Assembly: GCA_963739625.1 (NCBI GenBank)
Contig: CAVUAU010000007.1
Coordinates: forward strand, 124,001-188,000
Source of the DNA: Salinimicrobium sp963739625
GTDB taxonomy: Bacteria > Bacteroidota > Bacteroidia > Flavobacteriales > Flavobacteriaceae
DNA length: 64,000 nt
Direction of reading: 5' to 3'
Part shown: piece after piece, positions 1 to 10,245 of the stretch
Numbering within the stretch: the first letter of the stretch is position 1
How the letters are laid out: each line of letters starts with the position of its first letter
Made by a program: the position numbers and the translations under genes
The notes under the pieces: generated by a model
What the model saw: only the letters and a program-made list of their open reading frames with translations
What the model was told of the DNA's origin: nothing
The model's database searches: none

Positions 1-1332
1 AGGCAGCTCAACAGTGAATTCTGTTGGCTTAGAATTAAGATTAGCCAGGTAAACCACTTTTTCGTCTCCTGCACTGCGTTCAAAAGCCAGGATTTTATCG
101 TCTGCCGAGGTAGTAATTCTCGAATATGCAGCAGCTTCTTTCGCGCCGTGAAGGGCTTCATTATCATTCTTTAGCTCTCCCAGTTTTTCCAGGACGGGCC
201 ACATTTTTCCTTTTGTTTTTGGAATAGTATCTTTTTCAAAGAACAACAGTCTCTTGCTCATGTCATACTCTTGTCCGCTGTAGATCAATGGCATCCCCGG
301 AATGGTATAGGTAAGGGCCACCATAGCTTCTGAAGCATCTCCCATTCTTTCGAAAACGGTTCCATTCCACGAGTTTTCGTCATGGTTGGTCACAAAATTC
401 ATCAGATAGTCATCCTCTTGATAAGTGGTATCAATCTTTTTCATGTATGCATCCCAGGCCTCCACACTTTTTTTTCCCTGTGCGATCTGGTTCATCAAGT
501 GATGCCCCTCCCAGTTGTAGCCCATGTCAAAAGAATTGTGGAAAAGATCCTTGTCTTCAGATTCTGCAAGCATAAAAACCGGCTTGATCTCCTTGATCTG
601 CTTCACGGCCTGGTCCCAAAACTCAGTTGGCACTTCTCCTGCAACATCGGCCCTAAACCCGTCGATGTCATGCTCGGCGATCCAGTACTTCATATCATCG
701 GTCATTTCCTTCCAAAGGTCTTTATTTTCGTAATTCAAATCGGCAACATCTGTCCAACCCCATGATTCTCCTGTAGTGGGATTGACGGGATCAATAGGCT
801 CACCTTTTTCATTTTGAGTGTAATATTCAGGATTGGTTTTCAGCCATTGATGATCCCAGCCGGTATGGTTTGCAACCCAGTCAAGGATTACGTACATGCC
901 GTTCTCATGAGCCGCTTCCACCAGCTCATCCAGATCTTCCATAGTTCCAAAATTCGGATTTACAGCCGTATAATCTGAAATCGCATAATAACTTCCAAGA
1001 TATTTCTCCCGCTCTGCAGGATCTTCAATATCTTCGGCATTGCCTCCACCGGTCGCTTTGCGGTTCTTTTCAGAAATTGGATAGATAGGCATCAACCAGA
1101 TCACTTTTACGCCCAGGTCTTTCAACTGCGGAATATCCTTCGTGAAAGCATCAAAAGTGCCCTCGGGTGAATACTGCCTGATATTGGCCTCATAGATCAC
1201 TGCCGACTCCAAAGCATCATCAGTAATTGGCTCCAGTTGCGTCACCATTTGCTCCTCCACCCTATCCTGCGGCTCATTTTTACAGGAAGTCAGGCTGAGG
1301 ACGCCCAAAAATAAGATTGCTATTTTTTTCAT
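1..1332 (-). CDS. GH13 alpha-amylase family lipoprotein, C-terminus cut by window start
   Basis: Open from the ATG at 1332 to the first base of the window (444 codons, no stop), so only the C-terminal end is missing. Residues 1-17 form a lipoprotein signal ending in the lipobox L-T-S-C (Cys17), which predicts outer-membrane or periplasmic anchoring. The four GH13 regions are present: D-W-V-A-N-H at residue 151, G-F-R-A-D-V with the nucleophile Asp229, L-A-E-S-E with the acid/base Glu257, and N-H-D-E with Asp318. By family it hydrolyses alpha-1,4-glucans. It is the last visible gene of the operon that starts with the MFS transporter, and begins 5 nt after the GH31 stop. The role as a SusG-like surface amylase is inferred from the lipid anchor and neighbours. 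Confidence 0.93.
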   Translation of the reverse strand, partial: MKKIAILFLGVLSLTSCKNEPQDRVEEQMVTQLEPITDDALESAVIYEANIRQYSPEGTFDAFTKDIPQLKDLGVKVIWLMPIYPISEKNRKATGGGNAEDIEDPAEREKYLGSYYAISDYTAVNPNFGTMEDLDELVEAAHENGMYVILDWVANHTGWDHQWLKTNPEYYTQNEKGEPIDPVNPTTGESWGWTDVADLNYENKDLWKEMTDDMKYWIAEHDIDGFRADVAGEVPTEFWDQAVKQIKEIKPVFMLAESEDKDLFHNSFDMGYNWEGHHLMNQIAQGKKSVEAWDAYMKKIDTTYQEDDYLMNFVTNHDENSWNGTVFERMGDASEAMVALTYTIPGMPLIYSGQEYDMSKRLLFFEKDTIPKTKGKMWPVLEKLGELKNDNEALHGAKEAAAYSRITTSADDKILAFERSAGDEKVVYLANLNSKPTEFTVELP

Positions 1333-1337
1333 AAAAT

Positions 1338-3753
1338 TCATATTTGATTAAATGTAACTGTGGTTATTTTCTTTTTTAACGGAATTATCAGCCTGAGATT
1401 TTGCCCTTTTTGAGGCTGTTGGAATTTAATGTTTTCCCCGTTCACCTGCACCTGCTGCGGAAACTTTTCCAGGTTGTGAATGATCACTTCGATCTTTTCA
1501 AATTCTGAAGTCTTTCTTGCTGCACCCCATTCTTTTTCAATGGAAATTTCACGATTTCCCTGCTTCTTTTCTGCGGAAAAATTCAGGATCTCAAAAAGGC
1601 CTTTTTCGTAGGCTGCTGAAGTTTTCCCGTCGTCCTGGTACAGAATGGCTCCGGAAGTCGCGGCTTCAGCGTCAAAAAAGTAATGCAGCTCCACGTCTTC
1701 AGTAGAAAATTCTGAAGTAGACTGCATTGGCTTGGCCATTGGGATCAAAGCGCCGCCCCTTACAAAGGTCGGGATACACTCCTCTTTTAGCTGAATTGTT
1801 GCTGTGGTTCCTTTCTCATGTTTTTCACCGGTATAGAAGTCGAACCAGTTCGAGGTCTTCGGAAAGTAAACTTCCTGTTCTAAAATGTTCGGCCTTAAAA
1901 CCGGCGAGACAAGAAAATTGTCACCCCAAAGGTATTCCCCTGCCATTGAATATAACCTGAAGTTTTCGGGCTCCTCGAAGAAGAGCGGCCGCATCAACGG
2001 CAATCCTTCCAGGCTGTTCCTAAAGGCGAGCGTATAGTTGTAAGGCAATAGTTTGTAGCGAAGTTCTATCGCTTTTTTTGCCAGGGCTTTTGGTTTTTCG
2101 GCACGAAAAACCGGTTCTGATGCTACTGCTTCCTGCGCATGTGGCCTAAACACCGGCTGAAAAACGCCATATTGCAACCAGCGCGCATACAGTTTGTCGT
2201 TTAAATTATCTCCGGCAAAACCACCAAGATCTGAATGCATGTACGCCAAGCCCTGCAGCCCCATTTGCAGCGCGATCTCCGGCTGAGATTTCAAGCCGCC
2301 CCAGCTCCTGCTTACATCGCCGCTCCACGGCATGAGGCCAAACCTCTGTGAACCTGCAGCGCCGGCACGCATGAGGATGAACGGCCGCTGCCTCGGAAAA
2401 TTTTCAGCATAACCGTCATGTATTAATTTTGCCCAGTAATGCCCATAAATATTGTGCACTTCATCGGCTGTACCAATGCTGTGTAGCAAGGCTTCCGGGT
2501 GCACCTCGGGTTCTCCCAGGTCGCCCCACCAGCCATCGACGCCCATTTCTGCCAGGCCTTCATAGATATTCCAGAACCAGTTCCTGGCTTTAGGGTCAAA
2601 AATGTCAATTAATCCGGTATTTCCGAAGTAAAAGTCAAAGGTGAATGGCGCTCCCAAAGAATCTTTCGCCAAAATATCATTTTTGACTGCCTCTTCCCAG
2701 CGGTTGGAAGTGGTAAGGATGAAAGGTTCGGTAACCAGCACTGTATGCACACCCTGCTTTCTTGAGATCTTTCATCATTTTTTTAGGGTTGGGAAAAGAA
2801 TCTCTTACAAAAGCGAGATTTCCCATGGTGCCCTTGATCTCATGCCCGAACCAGAAGAGATCGAGAATGATCGCGTCAACCGGAATTTCCTCTTTTTTAA
2901 ACTTTTTAATGGTTTGCATCACCTCCTGCTGTGAATGATAGCCAAACCTGCTGGAAAAATTCCCCAGTACCCAACGCGCCGGCATGGGCTGTCTTCCTGT
3001 CAAAAGCGTGTAATTTCCAACCAGATCCTGCCAGCTGTTGCCCACCATGAGTTGATACACTTTTCTACCGCTAATGGTCCCGTAGGTGAGGCTGTTGTCG
3101 TGCTCGCTGTCGAGGTCGAGAAAACCTTTGGGCGCATTATCGAAATGCAGCGCATATTTTTTTGAAGACAGCACCACCGGCAATGTGTAGTTCAAAAGCT
3201 TACTATTACTGATGTAACCGTAATGTGCCTTGTTGTACAGCTCCAGTTTATGTCCCCGCCGGTTCATGCCTAAAGCCCGGGCGCCACCACCAAAAAGCAC
3301 TTCGGTTTCATCGAGGTTGAACTGAAGCTGCTCCTGTCCCGCCTCTTTAAAATAACCTGTCTTTTCGGAAATTACTTTTTCTCCGTCATAATAATAGGTG
3401 ACCTGAAATGGCATTTTTGACACCTTTACATCAATGCCATCTGTATCAATGATTATCTGCTCTGAATCTTCGGAAACAGTAAAGTTTACCTGCTGAGGCT
3501 GCAGCACCACCGCATGTGAAACTGTATCAAAGGCTTCTCCCGTCGGGACGAAGGCAGTTTCGATGATCTCGGGAGTGTATGGTCTAAAAATGTACTTTCC
3601 GTCGTTGGTTTGCAGCTCAACTGCATGCTCTTTCTGCTCCAGACTCACAAATTCCCTATCCGGATTCTGGGCAAATGAAATTGCGGAAACGAACAACAGC
3701 AGACTGAAAAATGCCTTTTTTGAGACCTCTTTAAAAGTGAAATTTGCTGCCAA
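1338..3753 (-). CDS. GH31 alpha-glucosidase, secreted (one frameshift)
   Basis: Two overlapping frames together encode one 804-residue GH31 enzyme. The break is in a GGG run (plus-strand CCC at 2752-2754). Removing one G joins D-L-K-K-A-G to V-H-T-V-L-V without loss. A signal peptide (hydrophobic stretch ending S-A-I-S-F-A-Q) is followed by the N-terminal beta-sandwich and the (beta/alpha)8 barrel. The candidate nucleophile is Asp411 in W-W-G-D-L-G-E and the acid/base is Asp479 in W-S-G-D-V. The family removes glucose from the non-reducing ends of maltodextrins. No ATG precedes the signal peptide: the likely start is TTG at 3753, one base after the stop of the upstream GH13 gene. The start region contains a copy of the palindromic repeat described in the findings. 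The activity is family-based, the substrate inferred. Confidence 0.9.
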
Positions 3754-3754
3754 T

Positions 3755-5597
3755 TTACTGCTGATTTAGTTCAAGAATTAGCGGACATTTTCCCGGCACT
3801 TCCAGCTCTTTTCCAAGACTGATTTTTTCTCCTGTCAGTACATTTAAAGCAGCATCAGCGCCGTTGAGACCTTCAGAGAAACGGTCAAGAGCAAATTTTT
3901 GAGCTTCGGGATTGTTGTTCAAAACAACCATTATTCTGCTGTCTTCGTTGTACCTGAAGTAGACGTAAACATTATTCTCGGGCACGTACTGCAAGAGTTC
4001 TCCGGTTTGCAACACCTCGTGGTTCTTACGGTAATTCAGCAGAGATTTGGTGAAATCATGATATTCTTTTTGTTGTTGCGTACGCTCAGCCTCCAAAAAT
4101 GCCGAATTGCTCATCGCCTTCCCAGCCGCCCGGAAAGTCTCTGCGAATGTCACCGTCGCCCACCGCTTTTTCGCCCCGCATCCCAATCTCGTCGCCATAA
4201 TATAACTGCGGGATGCCGCGGGTGGTGAGCACTAAAGCCATGGCCAATTTGTATTTTTCAGGATCTGCGTTATAGATCTCGTTGATACGGCCGGTGTCGT
4301 GGTTTCCGGCAAAAACGAGCAAATTATCTGTATCTGCGTATAAATAATCATTCACGAAATTCTCGTAAGCTTTTACCATTCCTCCGCCCCAGCCCTGCTC
4401 ATCTTCATTGAACATTTGCGTGATCGCGTCGTGCAACGTGAAATCCATCACCGAAGGTAAGTTGGAGTTAAAGCTCTGGATCGCCCCTATTGGGCTGTCT
4501 TTTTGCCAGTAAGAGATCTGTGACTGGTCATGCATCCAAACCTCTCCTACGATGTTGAAATGTGGATACTCGTCCATAATGGCCTTGGTCCATTTTGCTA
4601 TGCCTTCTTTTTCATTGTAGGAATAGGTGTCAACCCGGAATCCGTCGAGATCGGCATATTCTATCCACCAAATAGCATTTTGGATGAGGTAGTTCAACAC
4701 CAGCGGATTTTCCTGGTTGAGATCGGGCATGGTAGAAGTAAACCAGCCGTCTTCATTGACTTTAGTGTCCACCTTAGACCTGTTTGGGTCCATTTGGGTG
4801 GTCATCCTGTAATTGGAATTCTTGTAGCCGGGGAACTGGTGCACCCAGTCATAAGTAGGCAGATCCTTGATCATCCAGTGTTCGCCGCCCCAGTGATTGG
4901 TGACATAGTCCATGATGAGCTTCATGTCCCGCTCATGGAGTTCTTGGGCAAGTCTTTTATAATCTTCATTGGTACCATACCGGGGATCGATCCTGTACAC
5001 ATCGCTGTGCGCATACCCGTGATAGGAATAATTGGGGTCATCATCCTCCAAAAGCGGCGTGCTCCAAAGAGCGGTAGCCCCAAGATCTTCAATGTAATCC
5101 AGGTGATCAATTATCCCCTGAATATCACCGCCGTGCCTGCCGCCATTTTTAGAACGATCGGCTTTTTCCTGCACGTCGGGCTGAGAATCGTTTGCAGGAT
5201 CGCCATTGGCAAACCTGTCCGGCATGATGAGATAAATGGCATCTGCGGAAGAAAAACCTTCCCTTTTAGCTGATCCTTTTTCCCGCTGCTTCAGCTGAAA
5301 ATCCTTAACAAGGGCTTTTTTCCCCTTTTTTGAGAACTTCAGCTGGTAAGTATCTGCCGGAAGACCTTCAGTTTCCACGGTTACAAAGACATAATCAGGA
5401 TTTTCGGTCTTTCTTACGTTCAGAATTGGCAATTCTTCCGAAGAAATCGTGTAATCACCTATATTCTTTCCGTAGAACATAAGCTGAACTTCATGTAGGT
5501 TCATGTTGGCCCACCAAAATGGCGGCTCCATGCGTTCAATTTGTGCATGGGCCGCGATGCTGCCAATGAATAGAACAATAAAAAAGATTTTCTTCAT
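3755..5597 (-). CDS. SusA-like GH13 neopullulanase / cyclomaltodextrinase (one frameshift)
   Basis: A signal peptide (M-K-K-I-F-F-I-V to A-H-A-Q) precedes an N-terminal cyclomaltodextrinase beta-domain, the GH13 barrel and a C-terminal beta-domain. Rejoined length is about 613 residues, close to SusA of Bacteroides. Catalytic residues are Asp323 in G-F-R-V-D, Glu352 in V-G-E-V-W and Asp434 in G-N-H-D-T. The reading frame breaks near 4104-4109: G-G-W-E-G-D-E-Q continues as S-A-F-L-E-A-E-R in the next frame, so one extra base (or two missing) around AATT is implied. The family hydrolyses maltodextrins, cyclodextrins and pullulan in the periplasm. The gene lies 18 nt after maltose phosphorylase and abuts the GH31 gene, consistent with one transcript. 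Confidence 0.92.
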
Positions 5598-5615
5598 AAA
5601 ATAGCTTTTTTGAGG

Positions 5616-7923
5616 CTATACCGTCACCGGTACACTGGGCTCTACTTTTACTTTGTTGCCTTTGACCAGGATCTCAAGGGGTTCGCTGCCTTCAAGCGTA
5701 AAACTGGTTTTCCCGGGAGCCACGTTGATCTTAAGGATCTGGTCTCTGAAATTGACTTTGAACGAATAGCTGTCCCAGCCCGAAGGAATTTTAGGATTAA
5801 AAGACAGGCTGTCGTTTTCAAGCCTCATTCCGCCGAAACCTTCCACCACGCTCATCCAGGTACCCGCCATACTGGTGATATGACAGCCTTCTTTCACCTC
5901 ATTGTTATAATCGTCAAGATCAAGCCTTGAAGTCCTCAAATAAAACTGATAGGCCTGTTCCATCCTGCCCAAAGCGGCAGCCTGAATGCTGTGCACACAA
6001 GGAGAAAGCGAGGATTCATGCACCGTAAGCGGCTCATAGAAATCAAAGTGCTTTTCAAGTTCCTCTTTTGAAAAATGGTCTTCAAAAAAGTAGAAACCCT
6101 TGTAAGATATCGGCCTGTTTGATGTAACAGGAACGCAAAATGCGGTCCCAGCTCCAGTGTTGGTTGATGGGCCGCTGAGCTTTAGGAAGTTCAGAAACCG
6201 GAAGGATCTCCTTATCGAGAAAATTGTCCTGTTGCAGGAAAACCTTGTATTCTTCGGAATAGGGAAAGTACATCTTATCTGCCACTTCTTTCCATCTGGC
6301 GATCTCATCGTCGTTTAGGTTGACCTTCTTCATCACCCGCTCGTAATCTGAAGTGAAATTAGATTTCACCTTTTCAAGGTTCTTGATACAATATTCGATA
6401 CACCATTTCGCGATGTAGTTGGTGTACCAGTTATTATTGACGTTGTTCTCGTATTCATTGGGACCTGTCACCCCAAGAATCACAAATTTATCTTTTTGGG
6501 CGCTGTAGTTTGCGCGCTGCTGCCAAAAACGAGCAATTGCGATCATTACCTCCAGGCCTTTTTCGGGAATGTAACTAAAATCTCCCGTGTAATCCACATA
6601 GCGCTTGATGGCTACCACCATAGCACCGTTACGGTGGATCTCTTCAAAAGTGATCTCCCATTCATTGTGGCTTTCCTCACCATTCATGGTCACCATTGGG
6701 TATAAAGCTGCGCCATTTGAAAAGCCGAGCTTTTTCGCATTTTCAATGGCTTTATCCAGCTGATTGTATCGGTAAGCAAGCAGGTTTCTCGCCACATGTC
6801 GATCTTTGGTCGCCATATAGAAGGGAATGCAGTAGGCTTCGGTATCCCAGTAAGTGCTCCCGCCATACTTTTCACCGGTGAAGCCTTTTGGACCGATATT
6901 CAGCCTTGCATCTTCTCCTAAATAGGTCTGGTTAAGCTGAAAAATGTTGAACCTTATCCCCTGCTGCGCCTTCACATCTCCCTGAATTGAAATATCGGCC
7001 ATCTCCCAGATCTTTGCCCAGGCATTTTTTTGTTCCTCCAGAAGCTTCTGGAATCCTGCTTCAACAGCTGAATCTAAAACCCCGGTAGCTGCGGAAATTA
7101 GGTCTTCCCGCTTATGGTTCATATCTGTGACATACCCACCGAATTTATGCAGGCTTATTTTTTGCCCTTTTTGAGCCTCAATATTATACCTGAAGGAGAT
7201 CTTTTCGTCGAAAAGTACTTCGGCAGGATTTATTTCTGAAATTTTCCCGTCGACAACGACCCGGGACTGCATAAAAACAGTAGCGTAATATTCCGTCTTC
7301 AAGGTTTTAGCAGTAATAAAGGCCTTTTTTTCTTTGGTCTTTACGTCCAGGGTTTTCCAGAACTTTTCCTCCCAGTTTGCGTCTTCATTGGTAATACCGC
7401 TGTCGATGTAGGGTTCGAAAACAAGGGTAGCATCTGAATTCAGCAATTCCACCTCATAGTTTATGGCTCCCAGTTCATTGCGTTCTATTGAAAGAAAACG
7501 CACCGCCTTCACAGCGATTTCCACGTCGTTTGGCAAAACAGCAATAAAACTGCGTTCGTACCAGCCTTCTTTCATGTTGAGCTCGCGCCGATAGTCTTTA
7601 ACTTCTTTACAGGTGTTGAGATCGAGAGGTTCTCCATTGATCAACACATTGATCCCAATCCAGTTTGGCGCGTTGAGTACCTTTGCAAAGTACTCGGGAT
7701 AGCCGTTCTTCCACCAGCCCACTTTAGTTTTGTCGGGGTAGTAAACTCCCGCGATATAGCTTCCCTGGAAGGTCGAACCTGAATATGCTTCTTCAAAGTT
7801 CGCACGCTGTCCCATTGCTCCATTTCCAAGACTAAAAAGACTTTCAGATGATTCTACTCTTGATGCATCAAATCCTTCTTCAAGAATGGACCAATTGTCC
7901 GGTTTTATATAATCCTGATTCAT
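5616..7923 (-). CDS. GH65 maltose phosphorylase (one frameshift)
   Basis: Cytoplasmic enzyme without a signal peptide, 768 residues once rejoined. GH65 markers are H-N-E-W-E-I-T-F-E-E-I-H near residue 423, the general-acid motif G-P-N-E-Y with Glu490, and the phosphate-site loop H-E-S-S-L-S-P. The frame breaks at 6094-6099 (plus strand AAACCC). One base too many in GGGTTT turns Q-G-F-Y-F-F-E-D into a premature stop. Maltose phosphorylase cleaves maltose with phosphate to glucose and beta-glucose 1-phosphate. The gene next door encodes beta-phosphoglucomutase, which uses exactly that product, and this is the main reason to prefer maltose over trehalose or kojibiose as substrate. The gap to that gene is 6 nt. 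Confidence 0.92.
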
Positions 7924-7929
7924 TTTCTT

Positions 7930-8583
7930 TTATATCAATTTTTTTAAAAATTCCAGATCTATTTCAGTGAAGTCGGCAAAGTTCTTATCTGCCGCTCCAA
8001 GTACTTCCTTATCTCCTATCCCAATGCTATACATCCCGGCCCGGTTGGACGCTTCTATTCCCGCTACAGAATCCTCAAAAACGATACATTCATCGGGTTT
8101 TAAATTGAGCTTTTGAGCGGCGATTAGGAAAACTTCAGGGTCGGGCTTTGCCTTTTGAACATCATTTCCATCTACAATGGCAGCAAAACGATCCTCGACC
8201 CCCAGCCCTTTTAAAATTGGCCTGGCGTTCTTACTTGCCGATCCCAGTGCGTAAGGAATATTGTTTTCAGTTAAATAATCAAGCACCTTATCGACTCCCG
8301 GGAGCAGATCCTCTTCGGTCATGCCAGAGATCCTCGCCAGGTAATCTTCGTTCTTTCCGGACATTAGCTCCTCAAAACGTTCCCTGGAAACAGTTTTACC
8401 GCCCCATTCAAGGATCTGCTCCAGCGAATGAACCCGGCTAACACCTTTTAATTTTTCATTCTGTTCCAGCGAAATATCAAAACCCAGATCATTGGCCATT
8501 TTTCGCCAGGCCAGGTAATGAAACTTTGCTGTATCCACGATGACCCCATCGAGGTCAAAAATTATTCCTTTGTATCTATTCAT
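7930..8583 (-). CDS. pgmB: beta-phosphoglucomutase (HAD superfamily)
   Basis: A 217-residue HAD phosphatase-fold protein. The N-terminal motif I-F-D-L-D-G-V carries the phospho-acceptor Asp10 and the general acid/base Asp12, followed by the helical cap and the later motif F-E-D-S-V-A-G. Beta-phosphoglucomutase converts beta-glucose 1-phosphate to glucose 6-phosphate. I choose the ATG at 8583; a TTG one codon upstream is also open. It sits between the MFS transporter (14 nt away) and maltose phosphorylase (6 nt away), so import, phosphorolysis and mutase are encoded in order. The family assignment is firm, and the exact sugar phosphate follows from context. Confidence 0.95.
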   Translation of the reverse strand: MNRYKGIIFDLDGVIVDTAKFHYLAWRKMANDLGFDISLEQNEKLKGVSRVHSLEQILEWGGKTVSRERFEELMSGKNEDYLARISGMTEEDLLPGVDKVLDYLTENNIPYALGSASKNARPILKGLGVEDRFAAIVDGNDVQKAKPDPEVFLIAAQKLNLKPDECIVFEDSVAGIEASNRAGMYSIGIGDKEVLGAADKNFADFTEIDLEFLKKLI

Positions 8584-8597
8584 CAATATTCATTCGT

Positions 8598-10091
8598 TTA
8601 TTGGTTTTCACCCTTAAGCGTGAGCAAGCCCGAAAGTATCATTGCAAAACCTCCTACTATTATTGCGTAGACGGCATCATCTGCAAAGAATTCGGTTACG
8701 AGATAGCCTAAGATTGTTGCTGCCACAATTTGCGGAATTACAATAAAGAAGTTGAAGACTCCCATGTAATATCCCATTTTTGCTGAAGGTAAGGAGCCCG
8801 AAAGCATCGCGTAAGGCAGTGAAAGTATGCTGGCCCAGGCAATTCCTACTCCTATCATCGCCAGCAAAAGGCCGGCTTTACTTGTCACAAAATAAATGGA
8901 GATAAGGCCTATCCCACCGAAGCAGAGAGCCAGTAAATGAGTGATCTTATTGCTTGTTCTTTTGGCCAGTACAGGTAGCAGAAAGGCTACGGCTGCAGCG
9001 ACCCCATTATAGACGGTAAACATCACGGGCACCCAGTCGGCGGCATCGTTATAAAGTTGTGAGGTTGGATCTTTGGCGCCAAAAACGTGACCTGTTACCG
9101 CAGCTGTGGTATAGATCCACATGGAAAAAAGGGCAAACCAGGAAAAAAACTGCACCCAGGCCAACTGCTTCATGGTATCGGGCATGTTGAGCATGTCTGT
9201 AATAATAATGGTAAAGCCATTGCGCATGCTCCTCTTCCTGAGCTGAGACGCCAGCATGAACAGCAAACCTGCCACGATGAGCCCAACAAACAGGATGTAC
9301 AATTCTTTTGTGAGGCTATGATCATAGATATACCAGGTTACGATAGCCCCAAAAATGACCATCCCCACTCCTATTATAAACTGCTTCTTGATGTTCTTCC
9401 GGCGTTCTTCGGGAGTTTCCAATTTTGGTTGCACCCGTTTATCTGCTTTTTCGAAGGCTTCAAGTTCCTCCGGTGAATATTCCGAAGATTTAAAGACTGT
9501 CCATAACACGGCAAGAAGAAATACAATCCCGCCCACATAAAAGGACCACTTAACAGAATCTGGGATCACTCCTTCTGCAGCAGTGTTGCTTATTCCAAAC
9601 CAGTTGGAAAACATGTACGGCAAAAGAGAACCTACCACGGCACCGGTACCAATGAAGAAACTTTGCATGGCAAAGCCTTGGGTACGCTGCTTTGTTGGGA
9701 GATTATCACCCACAAATGCCCTGAAAGGTTCCATTGAAACATTGATAGAGGCATCCATGATCCACAAAGTACCAGCTGCCACCCATAGGGTAGGCGAATT
9801 AGGCATCACGAATAAGGCAATAGAAGATAGAATGGCACCCGCCAGAAAATAAGGCCTTCGCCGGCCAAGTTTCGTCCAGGTACGGTCGCTAAAATATCCA
9901 ATGATTGGCTGAATGATCAACCCGGTCACGGGAGCCGCGATCCAAAGAATGGGAATTTGATCCACATTGGCACCTAAGGTCTCAAATATTCGGGAAGTGT
10001 TGGCATTTTGAAGTGCAAAGCCAAACTGTATGCCCAGAAATCCGAAACTCATGTTCCAGATCTCCCAAAAACTCAATTTGCGTTTCTGCAT
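8598..10091 (-). CDS. MFS sugar (maltose/oligosaccharide) transporter
   Basis: A 497-residue integral membrane protein with about 12 hydrophobic segments. The MFS loop 2-3 motif appears as D-R-T-W-T-K-L-G-R-R-R-P, typical of the SLC45/sucrose-maltose-type and GPH-like symporters. A charged cytoplasmic loop of about 50 residues (E-S-P-E-E-L-E-A-F to R-K-N-I-K-K) separates the two halves. It is the first gene of the minus-strand operon and stands directly before pgmB and maltose phosphorylase. It therefore most likely carries maltose or short maltodextrins across the inner membrane with a cation; that substrate is an inference. The ATG at 10091 overlaps a candidate hairpin, listed separately. 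Confidence 0.9.
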   Translation of the reverse strand: MQKRKLSFWEIWNMSFGFLGIQFGFALQNANTSRIFETLGANVDQIPILWIAAPVTGLIIQPIIGYFSDRTWTKLGRRRPYFLAGAILSSIALFVMPNSPTLWVAAGTLWIMDASINVSMEPFRAFVGDNLPTKQRTQGFAMQSFFIGTGAVVGSLLPYMFSNWFGISNTAAEGVIPDSVKWSFYVGGIVFLLAVLWTVFKSSEYSPEELEAFEKADKRVQPKLETPEERRKNIKKQFIIGVGMVIFGAIVTWYIYDHSLTKELYILFVGLIVAGLLFMLASQLRKRSMRNGFTIIITDMLNMPDTMKQLAWVQFFSWFALFSMWIYTTAAVTGHVFGAKDPTSQLYNDAADWVPVMFTVYNGVAAAVAFLLPVLAKRTSNKITHLLALCFGGIGLISIYFVTSKAGLLLAMIGVGIAWASILSLPYAMLSGSLPSAKMGYYMGVFNFFIVIPQIVAATILGYLVTEFFADDAVYAIIVGGFAMILSGLLTLKGENQ

Positions 10092-10130
10092 TATCGTAGT
10101 ATTAGATTACGATAAGCTGTAAGACTTATC
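10091..10130 (-). promoter_or_regulatory. leader with two alternative hairpins before the MFS start codon
   Basis: On the minus strand the leader reads GATAAG (10130-10125), CTTATC with GTA (10116-10108) and TACGATAA (10098-10091). The middle segment can pair with either flank: 6 bp with the upstream one or 8 bp with the downstream one. The downstream hairpin takes in the first base of the ATG. The stems are A/T-rich, so stability is doubtful, and the repeat could equally be a protein-binding site. Confidence 0.35.
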
Positions 10131-10178
10131 AAAACTTAAGGGTGGGAAGTAAAAATATAAGTTCTGATAAAATTCAGT

Positions 10179-10186
10179 CAAAGATA
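10179..10186 (-). promoter_or_regulatory. -7 promoter box TATCTTTG for the maltose operon
   Basis: Minus-strand TATCTTTG matches the Bacteroidota -7 consensus TAnnTTTG. It lies 88-95 nt upstream of the transporter ATG, in the 154-bp gap between the LacI gene and the operon. I see no convincing -33 TTTG at the normal distance. Confidence 0.4.
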
Positions 10187-10245
10187 GAAAAATAAATCAA
10201 ACGGGGATTTTTTTATTACCGGTATAAGATTCCTGAAGTGGAAAG

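Noticed and set aside
4530..5273. A 247-codon open frame antisense to the SusA-like gene
   Set aside because: The opposite strand carries a full GH13 domain with catalytic residues; the antisense product has no recognisable motif and an odd Ile/Val/Pro composition typical of shadow frames.
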